DNA of 64,000 nucleotides from Porphyromonadaceae bacterium UBA4262 (GCA_002396085.1 DGWI01000041.1:1-64000), one strand, 5' to 3'; shown: positions 1 through 8,629, counted from the stretch's first letter. A program made the numbers and translations. Notes: generated by a model not told the origin, from the letters alone.

Positions 1-190
1 CTCGCTGAAAGCGAGCATTTGGATACGCGCTACAAGGTGCTCGCTTACAGCGAGGTAGTTTGTTTAGCAGTAACCGAAGGTGTCGCTTCGCTCCACCCTC
101 GGTTACTTAAATTGTCGCCTTCGGCGACGACATTCTATACGGTTAACAAACATATCTTATCTACTAGGGGACAACAGGTATATAGTTGCC
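1..190. repeat. Interspersed repeat, copy A (cut by window edge)
   Basis: Non-coding DNA made of short palindromes (CTCGCTGAAAGCGAG near the edge, a GTAACCGA...TCGGTTAC hairpin near 71-108, GTCGCCTTCGGCGAC near 114-128). It ends in GGGACAACAGGTATATAGTT at about 168-187. The same internal modules in the same order recur at 48720-48995, and the same end recurs at about 8990-9013 and 14977-15000. The left end lies outside the window. A short reading frame inside it is not credible as a gene. Confidence 0.8.
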
Positions 191-346
191 TAAAGGTAAT
201 TTGAGTGCTCTGATAAGCAGCGACTTATTCAACGAAATTGTGAGGGAATAGAAAACAAGAATCTCCGCACTATAGTTTTTTAGTTGTTTATTTGTGAATA
301 AAACTAAAATCTTTGATAGAAGAGGCGTTTTTTCACAAATAATAAC

Positions 347-354
347 TACTTTTG
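347..354 (+). promoter_or_regulatory. -7 box of Bacteroidetes-type promoter
   Basis: TACTTTTG matches TAnnTTTG and lies 65 nt upstream of the ATG at 419. No clear -33 TTTG is seen at the expected distance, so only the -7 element is supported. Confidence 0.5.
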
Positions 355-418
355 CAAAATCAAAGATTTTAAGAGACAACTAATTAACCAAATTATTAAC
401 ATTTAAACCAACATTAAG

Positions 419-3400
419 ATGAAGAAACTATTCCTCACAATGTTGTCGCTTGTGTGCCTGCTTGCCGCAAGCGCAGAGACACTGACCGTCTGCGAAGGGG
501 ATGGGCAAACCACCAATGATTATATCCCCATCTACGGCTGGTACATTGACGTCCCATCCACCAAAAGCCAGGTGCTCTATCCTGCCAGTGAGCTGACCGC
601 TATGGCTGGCAAGCAAATCACAGAAATGACCTTTTATGCCAACGCTGACATTGCTTTCTCAGGTGGAACACAAAAGGTCTCGTTGGGCGAAGTAGAGATT
701 GAAGCAATGACGGGTCTGGTCACTGAGGGCTTGACCCAGGTGTTTGAAGGCGAAGTGACTCGCAGCGGTTCACAAATGACCATCACCTTTAAGAACGCCT
801 ATCAGTATGCCGGAGGCAATCTGCTGTTGTCGATTGACATCACCGGTAGTGGCACCGCAAAAGATGCTAAATTCTATGGCACTGCCACTGATTACAACAG
901 CAGCTATTACAAAACAAACTACAGTGATCCCACCGCACAGCAGTTTCTTCCCAAAACCACATTCACTTACGAAGGCGAACTCGCCGAGTATGATGCTCGC
1001 ATCAACAAGGAGGCCATTGACTTCGGTACCTCGAAGTTAAGCGAACTGCCCAAGACCGAGACTGTGACGCTGAGAAACATGGGTGCAAATCCCTTCACCC
1101 CACAGGTGACCTTCTCGAACGAGGCCTTCAGCACCACTTACGTGGCCGCCGAATTGGCTTCTGCTGGCTCTGTTGAAATTCCTGTCGTGTTCAACCCCAA
1201 CGCCATCGGCGAATATGAGGGCACGATGACCATCACCGCCTTTGAGGGCGAGGGTGGCACATTCACTGTGGCGCTCTCGGGCAATGCCTACGGCGGTGCC
1301 GTGGCTCCCGAAGCAATTGACTTCGGCAGCACTCCTCTAAACAAGGTGGCAGACATTGCTGCACAAACCGTCACCTGGACCAACTACAGTGGCCAGGACA
1401 TCACTCCCACGGTAACCGTAGCCGCACCTTTCGGCACCACCTACGAGGCGGCAGCCGTGGCCAGTGGTGAATCGGTTCAGATTCCTGTGACCTTTGCTCC
1501 TGATGCCAAGGGCAACTTTGAGGGCACATTGACTATTAATGCCGGTGCCGCCGGCACCTATACTGTGGCACTGACCGGTGCTGTGGGCGAGGTGACATAT
1601 GACATTACTGTCTGCGACGGAACTGCGACCAACACATATATCCCCATCAATGGCGACTATTATAATGTCGTAGGCACCATCAGTCAGGTTGTGTACCCAT
1701 CTTCTGAAATAGCCTCAATGGCTGGCATGAAAATCTCAGGTATCACCTTCTATGCCCAGAATGCTATCGGCTTCTCGGATGGTGAGCAAAAGGTTTCGTT
1801 AGCCGAAGTCGGATCCAAAGAAATGACCGGCAAGGTAGATACAGGTTTGACTCAAGTCTTTCAAGGCGTATCTACCATTAATGGCTCACAAGTGACCATT
1901 AACTTTGACACTCCTTATCAGTATAATGGCGGAAATCTGCTGATTTCGTTTGAAATCACAACAAAAGGTAAATATGCATACACTTATTTCTTAGGTATTC
2001 CCACAGATTATACTAGCGGATGGTGTAACAAACTTTCATATTCACCAGGTCAAAAATTCCTTCCCAAAGCGACCTTTGCTTACCAGGGCGAACGTGCTGA
2101 GTATAAGGCTCTCGTCAACAAGGAGGCCATTGACTTCGGTACCTCGAAGTTGAGCGAACTGCCCAAGACCGAGACTGTGACGCTGAGAAACCTGGGCGCA
2201 AATCCCTTCACCCCACAGGTGACCTTCTCGAACGATGCTTTCACCACCACTTACGTGGCCGCCGAACTGGCTTCTGCTGGTTCAGTTGATATTCCAGTCG
2301 CATTCCAGGGTGCCAATGGCCAACATGAGGGCACGATGACCATCGATGCTGGTGCTGCCGGCACATTCACAGTGGCACTCACAGGTAAAGTTTATGGTGG
2401 CGCAGTGGCTCCCGAAACAATTGACTTCGGCAGCACTCCGCTGAATAAGGTTGCCGACATTGCTGCTCAAACCGTCACTTGGACCAACTATAGCGGCGAG
2501 GACATCACTCCCACAGTGACCGCAACCGAGAACTTTGGCACGACCTACGAGGCTGCTGCCGTGGCCGATGGCGAATCGGTTCAGATTCCTGTGACCTTTG
2601 CTCCTAATGCTAAGGGCGAATTCACGGGCACATTGACTATTAATGCCGGTGTTGCCGGCACCTATACTGTGGCACTGACCGGTGCTGTGGTTGACGAAGT
2701 GTATGACATTACTGTCTGCAATGGTGAGCACACCAATTCGTTAGTACCCATCAATGGCCTTGATTATGATTATACGACTAACATCTCTCAGATGATTTAT
2801 CCTGCCGAGATGCTGACCAAACTGAAGGGTCACAAGATTACCTCGCTCACGTTCTATCCAACAAATGTGATCAACATCACAGGCGCAACAGCCGCTGTTT
2901 CGCTGATGGAGACCGAGCAGACAAAATTTGAGAGCGCTGCTCTTGCCACTGGAGAGTTTACCCCTGTTGCCACATGGAAACTTTCGGGCGAGGATGCAAC
3001 CCCATCATTGATATTTGACACACCGTTCCTTTATCGTGGCGGCAACCTCATGGTTCAAGTGGCGAAGTCAAGTGAAACCACAACTAACAAATCTGCTACA
3101 TTCTATGGTGCCAATCAAACAGAGAATGCTGCCTACCACCAGAATTCAGGCACATACAACAACAGCAAATTAGTCAAATTCTTGCCCAAGGCAACCTTTG
3201 GCTATGATCCCGAGCAAGTGGTCGTCTATGAGATTGAGATGAACCCTGCCGGTGGCGAATACGAGGGCCTGCAGAATGTTAAGGCTACTGTGACTCCCGA
3301 GCTGCCCGAGGGCGCAAGCATTAAGTACATCTTCGCTGAGGAGGGTGTTGCCGAGACTCCTGCCGAGAAGGCTTATCCCACAAACGGTGTGGATGTCATC

Positions 3401-3592
3401 AGAACCGGCAAGCTCACCTTCATCTTGCGTGATGCCAACAACGAAGAACTGGCTCGCACCAGCAACAACTTCACCATCAACCCGCTGTTCGGCGACCTCA
3501 ACGGCGACGGCAGGGCTGACGTGACCGATGTGAACGTATTGGTGAACATCATCCTGGGTAAGAAGAACCCCACTGACACGAACAACGAATAA
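419..3592 (+). CDS. Large secreted repeat protein with C-terminal dockerin
   Basis: 1057 residues, predicted exported: signal peptide at 1-19 with an SAE junction. A surface module starting near TLTVCEG occurs three times (about 20-190, 391-560, 756-935). It has the recurring features YPA/YPS, TFY, Y.GGNLL and F.PK.TF. Between the copies lie four Ig-like choice-of-anchor (ASH-type) domains beginning AIDFG or TIDFG (about 195-390 and 565-755). A chitobiase-C/Fn3-associated-like segment (about 936-1025) follows. The last 30 residues are a dockerin type I-like motif (GDLNGDGRADVTDVNVLVN). The same surface module forms most of the protein at 24484-25245. Function is unknown; an adhesive or scaffold role at the surface is inference. 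The start is the ATG directly before the signal peptide. Confidence 0.85.
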   Translation: MKKLFLTMLSLVCLLAASAETLTVCEGDGQTTNDYIPIYGWYIDVPSTKSQVLYPASELTAMAGKQITEMTFYANADIAFSGGTQKVSLGEVEIEAMTGLVTEGLTQVFEGEVTRSGSQMTITFKNAYQYAGGNLLLSIDITGSGTAKDAKFYGTATDYNSSYYKTNYSDPTAQQFLPKTTFTYEGELAEYDARINKEAIDFGTSKLSELPKTETVTLRNMGANPFTPQVTFSNEAFSTTYVAAELASAGSVEIPVVFNPNAIGEYEGTMTITAFEGEGGTFTVALSGNAYGGAVAPEAIDFGSTPLNKVADIAAQTVTWTNYSGQDITPTVTVAAPFGTTYEAAAVASGESVQIPVTFAPDAKGNFEGTLTINAGAAGTYTVALTGAVGEVTYDITVCDGTATNTYIPINGDYYNVVGTISQVVYPSSEIASMAGMKISGITFYAQNAIGFSDGEQKVSLAEVGSKEMTGKVDTGLTQVFQGVSTINGSQVTINFDTPYQYNGGNLLISFEITTKGKYAYTYFLGIPTDYTSGWCNKLSYSPGQKFLPKATFAYQGERAEYKALVNKEAIDFGTSKLSELPKTETVTLRNLGANPFTPQVTFSNDAFTTTYVAAELASAGSVDIPVAFQGANGQHEGTMTIDAGAAGTFTVALTGKVYGGAVAPETIDFGSTPLNKVADIAAQTVTWTNYSGEDITPTVTATENFGTTYEAAAVADGESVQIPVTFAPNAKGEFTGTLTINAGVAGTYTVALTGAVVDEVYDITVCNGEHTNSLVPINGLDYDYTTNISQMIYPAEMLTKLKGHKITSLTFYPTNVINITGATAAVSLMETEQTKFESAALATGEFTPVATWKLSGEDATPSLIFDTPFLYRGGNLMVQVAKSSETTTNKSATFYGANQTENAAYHQNSGTYNNSKLVKFLPKATFGYDPEQVVVYEIEMNPAGGEYEGLQNVKATVTPELPEGASIKYIFAEEGVAETPAEKAYPTNGVDVIRTGKLTFILRDANNEELARTSNNFTINPLFGDLNGDGRADVTDVNVLVNIILGKKNPTDTNNE

Positions 3593-3613
3593 TCGTTGAA
3601 CCAAACAACCACC

Positions 3614-3655
3614 ATGGCGGGCAGCCCATCAACGGGTTGCCCGCCTGGTTTTTTT
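3614..3655 (+). terminator. Rho-independent terminator
   Basis: GGCGGGC pairs with GCCCGCC (3616-3622 with 3639-3645), with a second short CCC/GGG pairing inside, followed by a run of seven T. It sits 22 nt past the stop of the dockerin-tailed gene. Confidence 0.85.
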
Positions 3656-4100
3656 CACACAAATTACCATAAATGGACATGAATTTGCCCATTATTTACC
3701 TGTTGTCTTCCAAGTGCAAATACAGTGATAAAACTGATTACCATGATTGGGCACGGTAGGTATATCATCCCCACATATCAGTTCAGCGGATCATCTTTTT
3801 GAGTCGCCTACGGCGAGAACCACGAAGTGCTCGCGACCGAACGGGAGCCCGGAGGGCAAGCGCAGCGCAGCAAATCTTTCAAATCTTTACATCAGACAAA
3901 TCCCTAGGGCAAAAAATAGAAAGATTTGACAGATTTGAATAGATTTGTTGGATTTCTGCCCGACAGGGCACTCCTTGAATAGTATCCGCTGAACAGTTAC
4001 ATTCCCGTTAATGAATGAGAATTCGTGGTAATTCGTGTGTGTTTTAACCACCCGACAGGGGAGGGCGAGACCTTGTTTTATTTAACAAACGGGCATTTTT
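3656..4100. repeat. Gene-free stretch with fragments of dispersed repeats
   Basis: No credible gene. A segment around 3714-3737 (CAAGTGCAAATACAGTGATA) also occurs at 14644-14663 inside repeat copy C. A segment around 3934-3976 (GATTTGAATAGAT, then a CCCGACAGGGCACTCC block) recurs at about 48998-49042 next to repeat copy D. TGCCCGACAGGGCA can form a small hairpin. A 60-residue open frame here is rejected. Confidence 0.6.
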
Positions 4101-4110
4101 GTGCTTTTTT

Positions 4111-4142
4111 GTTGCAGCAAATCCTAGAAATCTATACCTTTG
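4111..4142 (+). promoter_or_regulatory. Bacteroidetes-type promoter
   Basis: GTTG at 4111-4114 and TACCTTTG at 4135-4142 are 20 nt apart, as expected for -33 and -7 elements. The next gene starts at 4193. Confidence 0.65.
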
Positions 4143-4192
4143 TGCCGAAATTTGTACAAACCTTATTTATTCACTTATAATCATTTATCGCG

Positions 4193-5623
4193 ATGAAAAA
4201 ATTTTTATCTCTACTTACGATGTCGCTGCTGTGCGTGTGCGCATGGGCAGAAACAGTGACCGATGTCATTACCTATGATGGCATTGGGCATACTGGAGGC
4301 TATGCCGACTGGTCTGGTGTAACTTTTAGTTCTGATGCAGTTTATGCCGGGCAGACTTATGGCACAAATGTGGATTACATCCAAATGCGTTCGAACAACA
4401 ACAATTCGGGCATTGTCACTACGGCATCTGGCGGCACACTCAAGAGCGTGACCATTACCTTCAATGCCAAGACTACCGATCGCTCTGTAACGGTCTATGC
4501 AAGCAACACTGCTTATGGGACTGCCGCAGACCTGTACAACGACGAGAAAAAAGGTACAGAACTTGGCACCATCGGTGCTGCTGACGAATCCCAGACACTG
4601 ACAATCAGTGGCAACTACACATTTGTCGGCATTCGTTCTACAAATGGCGCTATCTATATTGATGAGATTCAAGTCGTTTGGGAAGCCGATGATGCACCCG
4701 CCGCTGTTGCTGCTCCTGTGATCTACTTTGAGCCGCTGCACCCCTATCAGGGCGAGGAGACCACTTGCACCATCACTTGCGAGACCGAGGGTGCCAGCAT
4801 CCTGTATGCTCTCAACGATGGCGAGTACCAGGAATATACCGAGCCCTTCACTCTGACCGAGACCACTACTGTCAAGGCCAAGGCTCAACTGGAAAACGCC
4901 ACTAGCGACGAGGTGACCAAGACTGTGACCTTTGACCCCACTGTGGCCAACATCGCCGAGTTGACTCAACTGGCCAACAACACCTACTTCAAGATGACCG
5001 GTGAGGCAGTTGTTGTCTATGTCAACGGACGTTATCTTTACATCAAGGATGACACGGGCTACACGCTGGTTTACAACAGCACTGTCGATGGCATCGCCGC
5101 TGGCAACACCGTCAGCAACCTCAAGGGCAAGGTGAGCATCTACAACGGACTGTTTGAGGTCGCTAACGCAACCTACGAGTTCGAGGCAACCGAGGTCGCC
5201 GTTGATCCTATCGAAATGACCATCCCCGCCATCACTGCCGACAACATGAACCAGTATGTTGTCATCAAGGGTGTCGCACTGAGCGATGTGGACGGACGCA
5301 ACATCACGCTCAATGCTGCCGATGGTAACCAACTCCCAGGCTACAGCCAGTACTTCTGCGATTTCCCCGAGGATCTTGAGCCCACCTACGATGTCACAGG
5401 TTTTGTGGCCGTTTTCAACCAGACTGTCCAACTCTACCCCGTGTCGTTCGAGCCCAGCGACAATCTGACTGCCGTTGAGAGTGTCAACGCCGGCAAGGCC
5501 GTGAAGAGCGTGCGCTACTGCAACGTAGCCGGCCAGCAGGCAGCCAACGCCTTTGAGGGTGTGAACATCGTCGTGACTACCTACAGCGACGGCACCCAGA
5601 GCGTGAGCAAGGTCGTCAAGTGA
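4193..5623 (+). CDS. Secreted multidomain protein with C-terminal sorting-like domain
   Basis: 476 residues with a signal peptide (about 1-19, ending WAE). The N-terminal part (about 20-165) is a beta-rich region with N/G-rich loops. A chitobiase/beta-hexosaminidase C-terminal-like segment follows (about 175-245; the pattern EGASILYALNDGEY is typical). Next is an OB-fold-like domain (about 255-345; YLYIKDDTGYTLVY). The tail from about residue 425 (SVRYCNVAGQQ...GVNIVVTTYSDGT...KVVK) matches the tails of the proteins at 17427-23873 and 24484-25245. It has the form of a T9SS-like sorting domain. Surface location is inferred; the substrate is unknown. Confidence 0.8.
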   Translation: MKKFLSLLTMSLLCVCAWAETVTDVITYDGIGHTGGYADWSGVTFSSDAVYAGQTYGTNVDYIQMRSNNNNSGIVTTASGGTLKSVTITFNAKTTDRSVTVYASNTAYGTAADLYNDEKKGTELGTIGAADESQTLTISGNYTFVGIRSTNGAIYIDEIQVVWEADDAPAAVAAPVIYFEPLHPYQGEETTCTITCETEGASILYALNDGEYQEYTEPFTLTETTTVKAKAQLENATSDEVTKTVTFDPTVANIAELTQLANNTYFKMTGEAVVVYVNGRYLYIKDDTGYTLVYNSTVDGIAAGNTVSNLKGKVSIYNGLFEVANATYEFEATEVAVDPIEMTIPAITADNMNQYVVIKGVALSDVDGRNITLNAADGNQLPGYSQYFCDFPEDLEPTYDVTGFVAVFNQTVQLYPVSFEPSDNLTAVESVNAGKAVKSVRYCNVAGQQAANAFEGVNIVVTTYSDGTQSVSKVVK

Positions 5624-5638
5624 TTCACTAAACCTGAC

Positions 5639-5668
5639 TGAAGGGTCGTCGCGTGCGGCGACCGCATG
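5639..5668 (-). repeat. REP palindrome R1, inverted partner of R4
   Basis: Exact reverse complement of 6369-6398. The core is at 5644-5663. It lies just past the gene ending at 5623 and may also act as a transcript-end hairpin for it. Confidence 0.85.
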
Positions 5669-5713
5669 CGGGGATTTCAATTTGAAAATTCGCACCATGG
5701 TTTTTAATCCTTT

Positions 5714-5740
5714 GCGGTCGTCGCGTGCGACGACCTTTCA
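5714..5740 (+). repeat. REP palindrome R2
   Basis: Core 5716-5735 is a perfect palindrome around CGCGTGCG, with GC before and CTTTCAA context after; same orientation as R3 and R4. Confidence 0.85.
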
Positions 5741-5766
5741 ACCACCATGCGAACCCTCAACCCGAC

Positions 5767-5793
5767 GCGGTCGTTGCGTGCGGCGACCCTTCA
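5767..5793 (+). repeat. REP palindrome R3
   Basis: Core 5769-5788 with one mismatch in the arms, followed by CTTCAA. It lies just past the 3' end of the RAYT gene. Confidence 0.85.
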
Positions 5794-5796
5794 ATC

Positions 5797-6345
5797 TTAA
5801 CGTTGTTGCCGATTATAGATATCTCGCTCCCACCTTTGTGGGTTGGTGTCAATATATTGTGCTATCTTGTCATACTCGTCATGATTACGCACAATATGGT
5901 CATGAAAACTACGTTGCCATTGAATACTGAGACCTGCCTGATGGGCATATCTCGTTACTGCAGACTTAAGACCACCTAAGACTACCGACACCCAACTCTG
6001 CGTAAGAGCAATCTGCCGATGAAAAGTGCTTGTATTTTGGCTTGAGTCAATCGATTGAAAAATTTGTTGAGTCCGCTTCTTTTCAGAAACCTTTTCTGAA
6101 TCAATGTATACGAGCAGGTGAACATGATTGGGCATAACAACATATCGCAACACACGACAGTAAGCGTAGTGTTGCGATAGTTGTTCGATCTGTTCACACA
6201 AATACCTACCGATAGGAGAGTGATACATTACCTGTCTGTCGACATGCCCAAAGTATTGAATCATCCCCTTCGTACAGAACGTTATGAAGTAGATTCCACC
6301 AGCATAGTCGTGCCATTTAGACCTCTGGTATTTCCTATCGTGCAC
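5797..6345 (-). CDS. REP-associated tyrosine transposase (RAYT, IS200-like Y1 family)
   Basis: Single-strand DNA transposase-like protein related to IS200/IS605 TnpA. Visible motifs: HDYAGGIYFITFCTK near the N-terminus, the metal-binding HUH motif within MPNHVHLLV, a helix carrying the candidate catalytic tyrosine (SAVTRYAH), and the RAYT-typical C-terminal block WQRSFHDHIV...YIDTNPQRWERD. I place the start at the GTG at 6345 (182 residues). The frame stays open to a TTG at 6408, through REP R4, but that region codes for REP-derived residues and overlaps the upstream gene. No frameshift is seen, so it may be active. In known systems such genes are single-copy and drive spread of non-autonomous REPs. 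Confidence 0.85.
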   Translation of the reverse strand: MHDRKYQRSKWHDYAGGIYFITFCTKGMIQYFGHVDRQVMYHSPIGRYLCEQIEQLSQHYAYCRVLRYVVMPNHVHLLVYIDSEKVSEKKRTQQIFQSIDSSQNTSTFHRQIALTQSWVSVVLGGLKSAVTRYAHQAGLSIQWQRSFHDHIVRNHDEYDKIAQYIDTNPQRWERDIYNRQQR

Positions 6346-6368
6346 GGTTTCTCTGTTTGATGTAATCT

Positions 6369-6398
6369 CATGCGGTCGCCGCACGCGACGACCCTTCA
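6369..6398 (+). repeat. REP palindrome R4, upstream of RAYT
   Basis: Core 6374-6393, flanked by GCGG and CTTCA. It lies between the end of the DUF2795-like gene and the likely GTG start of the RAYT. Confidence 0.85.
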
Positions 6399-6404
6399 CC
6401 CCTA

Positions 6405-6629
6405 TCAATACTCCTCGGCATCGAAGAAGAAGTCATCGTCGGTGCTGGGATAGTCGGGCCAGATTTCCTCGATACTCTCGTAGGTGTCGCCCTCGTCTTC
6501 AATCTCCTGCAGATTCTCGATGACCTCGAGTGGTGCGCCACTGCGCACGGCATAGTCGATGAGTTCCTCCTTGGTTGCGGGCCAGGGAGCATCCTCCAGT
6601 TTAGTAGCCAATTCTAGTGTCCAATACAT
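6405..6629 (-). CDS. DUF2795-like small conserved protein
   Basis: 74-residue acidic soluble protein beginning MYWTLELATKLEDAPWPATK and ending in a D/F/Y/E-rich tail. The pattern is that of a short protein conserved in Bacteroidales and usually annotated as DUF2795; I recognise it from family memory rather than a search. No signal peptide or membrane segment. The ATG is at 6629. The upstream 100 bp contain AT-rich AATTAAGAATT repeats. Role unknown. Confidence 0.75.
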   Translation of the reverse strand: MYWTLELATKLEDAPWPATKEELIDYAVRSGAPLEVIENLQEIEDEGDTYESIEEIWPDYPSTDDDFFFDAEEY

Positions 6630-6770
6630 TGTCTAATTCAGAATTAAAAATTAAGAATTAAGATTCTTTCTCTGTTTATCTGTCGTTTAACGCATCTCGA
6701 ATGCCTCGGCATACCGAGAAACATAGAGACTAGTCAAAAAAGTGCGCAAAGGTACAAAGTATTTTACACA

Positions 6771-7334
6771 TTAAGCATTTTTGTCCCAATAAATTTCCTC
6801 GAATTGATGCGTCACATTGTTAAATCTTGCTAAAACGAAAAAGAAATCGCTCAAACGGTTCAGGTAACGCAGCACGAGTGGACTGACGGGGGCGGTGTGG
6901 CTGAGCGAGATGACTCGACGCTCGGCACGACGCGTGACCGTGCGGCAGATGTCGCACAAAGCACTCAAACGACTGCCACCTGGCAAGACGAAACCACGGA
7001 ACGGCGGCAACTCGGCATCCATCTCGTCGATCTTGCGCTCAATCTCCAGGATGTCGTCGTCGCTCAGTCCATAGACGGGGGCATCTTCGGCCGTGTTCTC
7101 GGTGGCCAGATAGGCCCCGATGTTGAACAACTTGTTCTGAATCTTACGCACCATTTCGGGCAGACCCTTGAGGTCATCGAGTTTGCTGTTGTGAGCCAGC
7201 AGGCCGATGTTGGCATTGAGTTCGTCAACGGTTCCGTATGCCTCGACGCGTATGTCATCCTTGCTGACACGCGTTCCGCCCACCAGCGATGTGGTGCCCT
7301 TGTCACCAGTCAGGGTATATACTTTGCTTTTCAT
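6771..7334 (-). CDS. pduO: Cob(I)alamin adenosyltransferase, PduO type
   Basis: 187 residues. It transfers the adenosyl group of ATP to cob(I)alamin or cobyrinate diamide to make adenosylcobalamin, in the cytoplasm. The N-terminal ATP loop TGDKGTTSLVGG, the VEAYGTVDELNA motif, LPGGS and the R/RRAER helix are all present, and the length is normal. Its ATG overlaps the stop of the upstream LOG-family gene (ATGA), so the two are translationally coupled. The longer open frame upstream is just that gene read out of frame. No riboswitch precedes this gene, unlike the giant gene at 17427-23873, but it shows that the cell uses B12. Confidence 0.92.
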   Translation of the reverse strand: MKSKVYTLTGDKGTTSLVGGTRVSKDDIRVEAYGTVDELNANIGLLAHNSKLDDLKGLPEMVRKIQNKLFNIGAYLATENTAEDAPVYGLSDDDILEIERKIDEMDAELPPFRGFVLPGGSRLSALCDICRTVTRRAERRVISLSHTAPVSPLVLRYLNRLSDFFFVLARFNNVTHQFEEIYWDKNA

Positions 7335-7864
7335 AATTGATTGAGTTTTTCGATAAGTTCTTGTTGGTTGGCTACGACCACATAGCGATGCAGATGCTTG
7401 TCGCGAGCAAAGGGCGACCGACTCATCTCGTCGAGGTAGCGCAACAGCGAGTCGTACATGCCATGGAGGTTGACAACCACGATGATGCGTTGCTCGTCGC
7501 CCGAGACGACCATCTGCGACAGTGTGGCAATCCACTCGTCGGCAGTGCCCAGCCCGCCCGGCAGCACCACGAAGGTGTCGGCCATCTGGTACATGCGCGC
7601 CTTGCGTTCGCCCAGATCGGCAGTATAGACCACCTCGTCGACAAGCGGGTCGGTGCGGTGCCTGAAGGTCTCGACATTCACGCCCACGATGTGGCCGCCA
7701 GCATCGTGGCAAGCCTGTGCCACAGCGTGCATCAGCCCGGCATTGACACCGCCATAAACCAAGGTGTGACCCTGTGAGCCAATCCACTGCCCCAGTGCAG
7801 CAGCCAAATCAAAATATTCTTGTTCCAGTCCCTGACGGGAACTGCAATAGACAGCGAGTTTCAC
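7331..7864 (-). CDS. LOG family protein (putative nucleoside 5'-monophosphate phosphoribohydrolase)
   Basis: 177 residues with the family signature PGGLGTADE at 102-110 and ERKARM at 86-91. Proteins of this family split cytokinin-type nucleotides or AMP-like substrates into base and ribose 5-phosphate; the bacterial substrate is often unknown. Soluble Rossmann-like fold. It ends in a 4-nt ATGA overlap with the adenosyltransferase gene. Annotation often says TIGR00730 or lysine decarboxylase-like; the latter is misleading. Confidence 0.9.
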   Translation of the reverse strand: MKLAVYCSSRQGLEQEYFDLAAALGQWIGSQGHTLVYGGVNAGLMHAVAQACHDAGGHIVGVNVETFRHRTDPLVDEVVYTADLGERKARMYQMADTFVVLPGGLGTADEWIATLSQMVVSGDEQRIIVVVNLHGMYDSLLRYLDEMSRSPFARDKHLHRYVVVANQQELIEKLNQL

Positions 7865-7888
7865 AAATTAAGAATTAAGAATGACCGG

Positions 7889-8629
7889 TTAAGAAAGAGT
7901 GAACGCCACTTGCTTGAAGGCGTAGTGGTGGATGGTGCCGTCGGCGGCATGACGCAAGGCGAGCATGCCATCGGGAGCAACATCGACAATGGTTGCAGCA
8001 AACATCGTGCCATCGGGCTGCAAGAATGTATGCGCCTGTCCGTCAAAGCGATATAGTACTGACAGATAGTCACTGTGCAAAGCCTGTGTTCCCTCATTCT
8101 CGATACATGCCAACAATTGCTCCATGCGCTCGCACACCAGTCGCATCACTTGCTCGACATCATGGTCGCGACCTGTGACCAGTGACAGCGAGGTGGGGTT
8201 TGGGGCGTATGTGTCAAACTCGCGCTGATTGATGTTGATGCCGATGCCGATGATCGAGTGCTCGACCCGCCGTCCCTGCAAGGAGTTCTCAATGAGCATG
8301 CCGCAAATCTTGCGGTCGCGGTGGTAGATGTCGTTGGGCCACTTGACAGTGATGGGTTCACCACTCAGTTGGCTCAGCACCTGTGCCACAGCCAGTGCGG
8401 CCGCCTCGCTGATGCAGAACTGCTCGCGGGCGGGGATATTGACAGGCTTGTAGAGATAACTGAACGTAGCATTCATGCCTGGCTCGGCCAGCCAGCGATT
8501 GCCCTTCTGCCCGCGTCCTGCCGTCTGACAAGGCGTATAAACTACAGTCTGGTCAGACATTTCATGCGCCCGCTGCAACAAATAGTTATTCGTCGAGTCG
8601 ACTTGCAACAACTTGATATACTGTGTCAT
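7889..8629 (-). CDS. birA: Biotin--[acetyl-CoA-carboxylase] ligase
   Basis: 246 residues. It activates biotin with ATP and attaches it to biotin carboxyl carrier proteins. The biotin-binding loop GRGQKGNRW is at 38-46, and KWPNDIYHRDRKICGMLIE and the GIGININ motif follow. There is no N-terminal helix-turn-helix, so this is the catalytic (group I) form without the repressor role. The start ATG at 8629 is followed at once by the catalytic domain. It lies 24 nt upstream of the LOG gene and is probably co-transcribed with it. Confidence 0.93.
   Translation of the reverse strand: MTQYIKLLQVDSTNNYLLQRAHEMSDQTVVYTPCQTAGRGQKGNRWLAEPGMNATFSYLYKPVNIPAREQFCISEAAALAVAQVLSQLSGEPITVKWPNDIYHRDRKICGMLIENSLQGRRVEHSIIGIGININQREFDTYAPNPTSLSLVTGRDHDVEQVMRLVCERMEQLLACIENEGTQALHSDYLSVLYRFDGQAHTFLQPDGTMFAATIVDVAPDGMLALRHAADGTIHHYAFKQVAFTLS

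Larger units (their letters stand above)
5639..6398 (-). mobile_element. REP/RAYT unit: transposase bounded by inverted REP palindromes
   Basis: A RAYT gene is bounded by two 30-nt copies in perfect inverted orientation (5639-5668 and 6369-6398). Two further REPs (cores 5716-5735 and 5769-5788) lie on the downstream side. The cores are near-palindromes such as GGTCGTCGCGTGCGGCGACC. Three of the four share the flanks GCGG on one side and CCTTTCA or CCCTTCA on the other; the fourth is inverted. Known RAYTs bind and process REP/REPIN sequences next to them. Confidence 0.85.

Noticed and set aside
4211..5698. 495-codon open frame on the minus strand
   Set aside because: It mirrors the 476-residue secreted protein on the plus strand, which has a signal peptide and recognisable domains; the antisense product is low in complexity and has no motif.
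7334..7787. N-terminal extension of the adenosyltransferase by 151 codons
   Set aside because: The extension is the LOG-family gene read in another frame; the ATG at 7334 in the ATGA overlap starts the conserved PduO domain.
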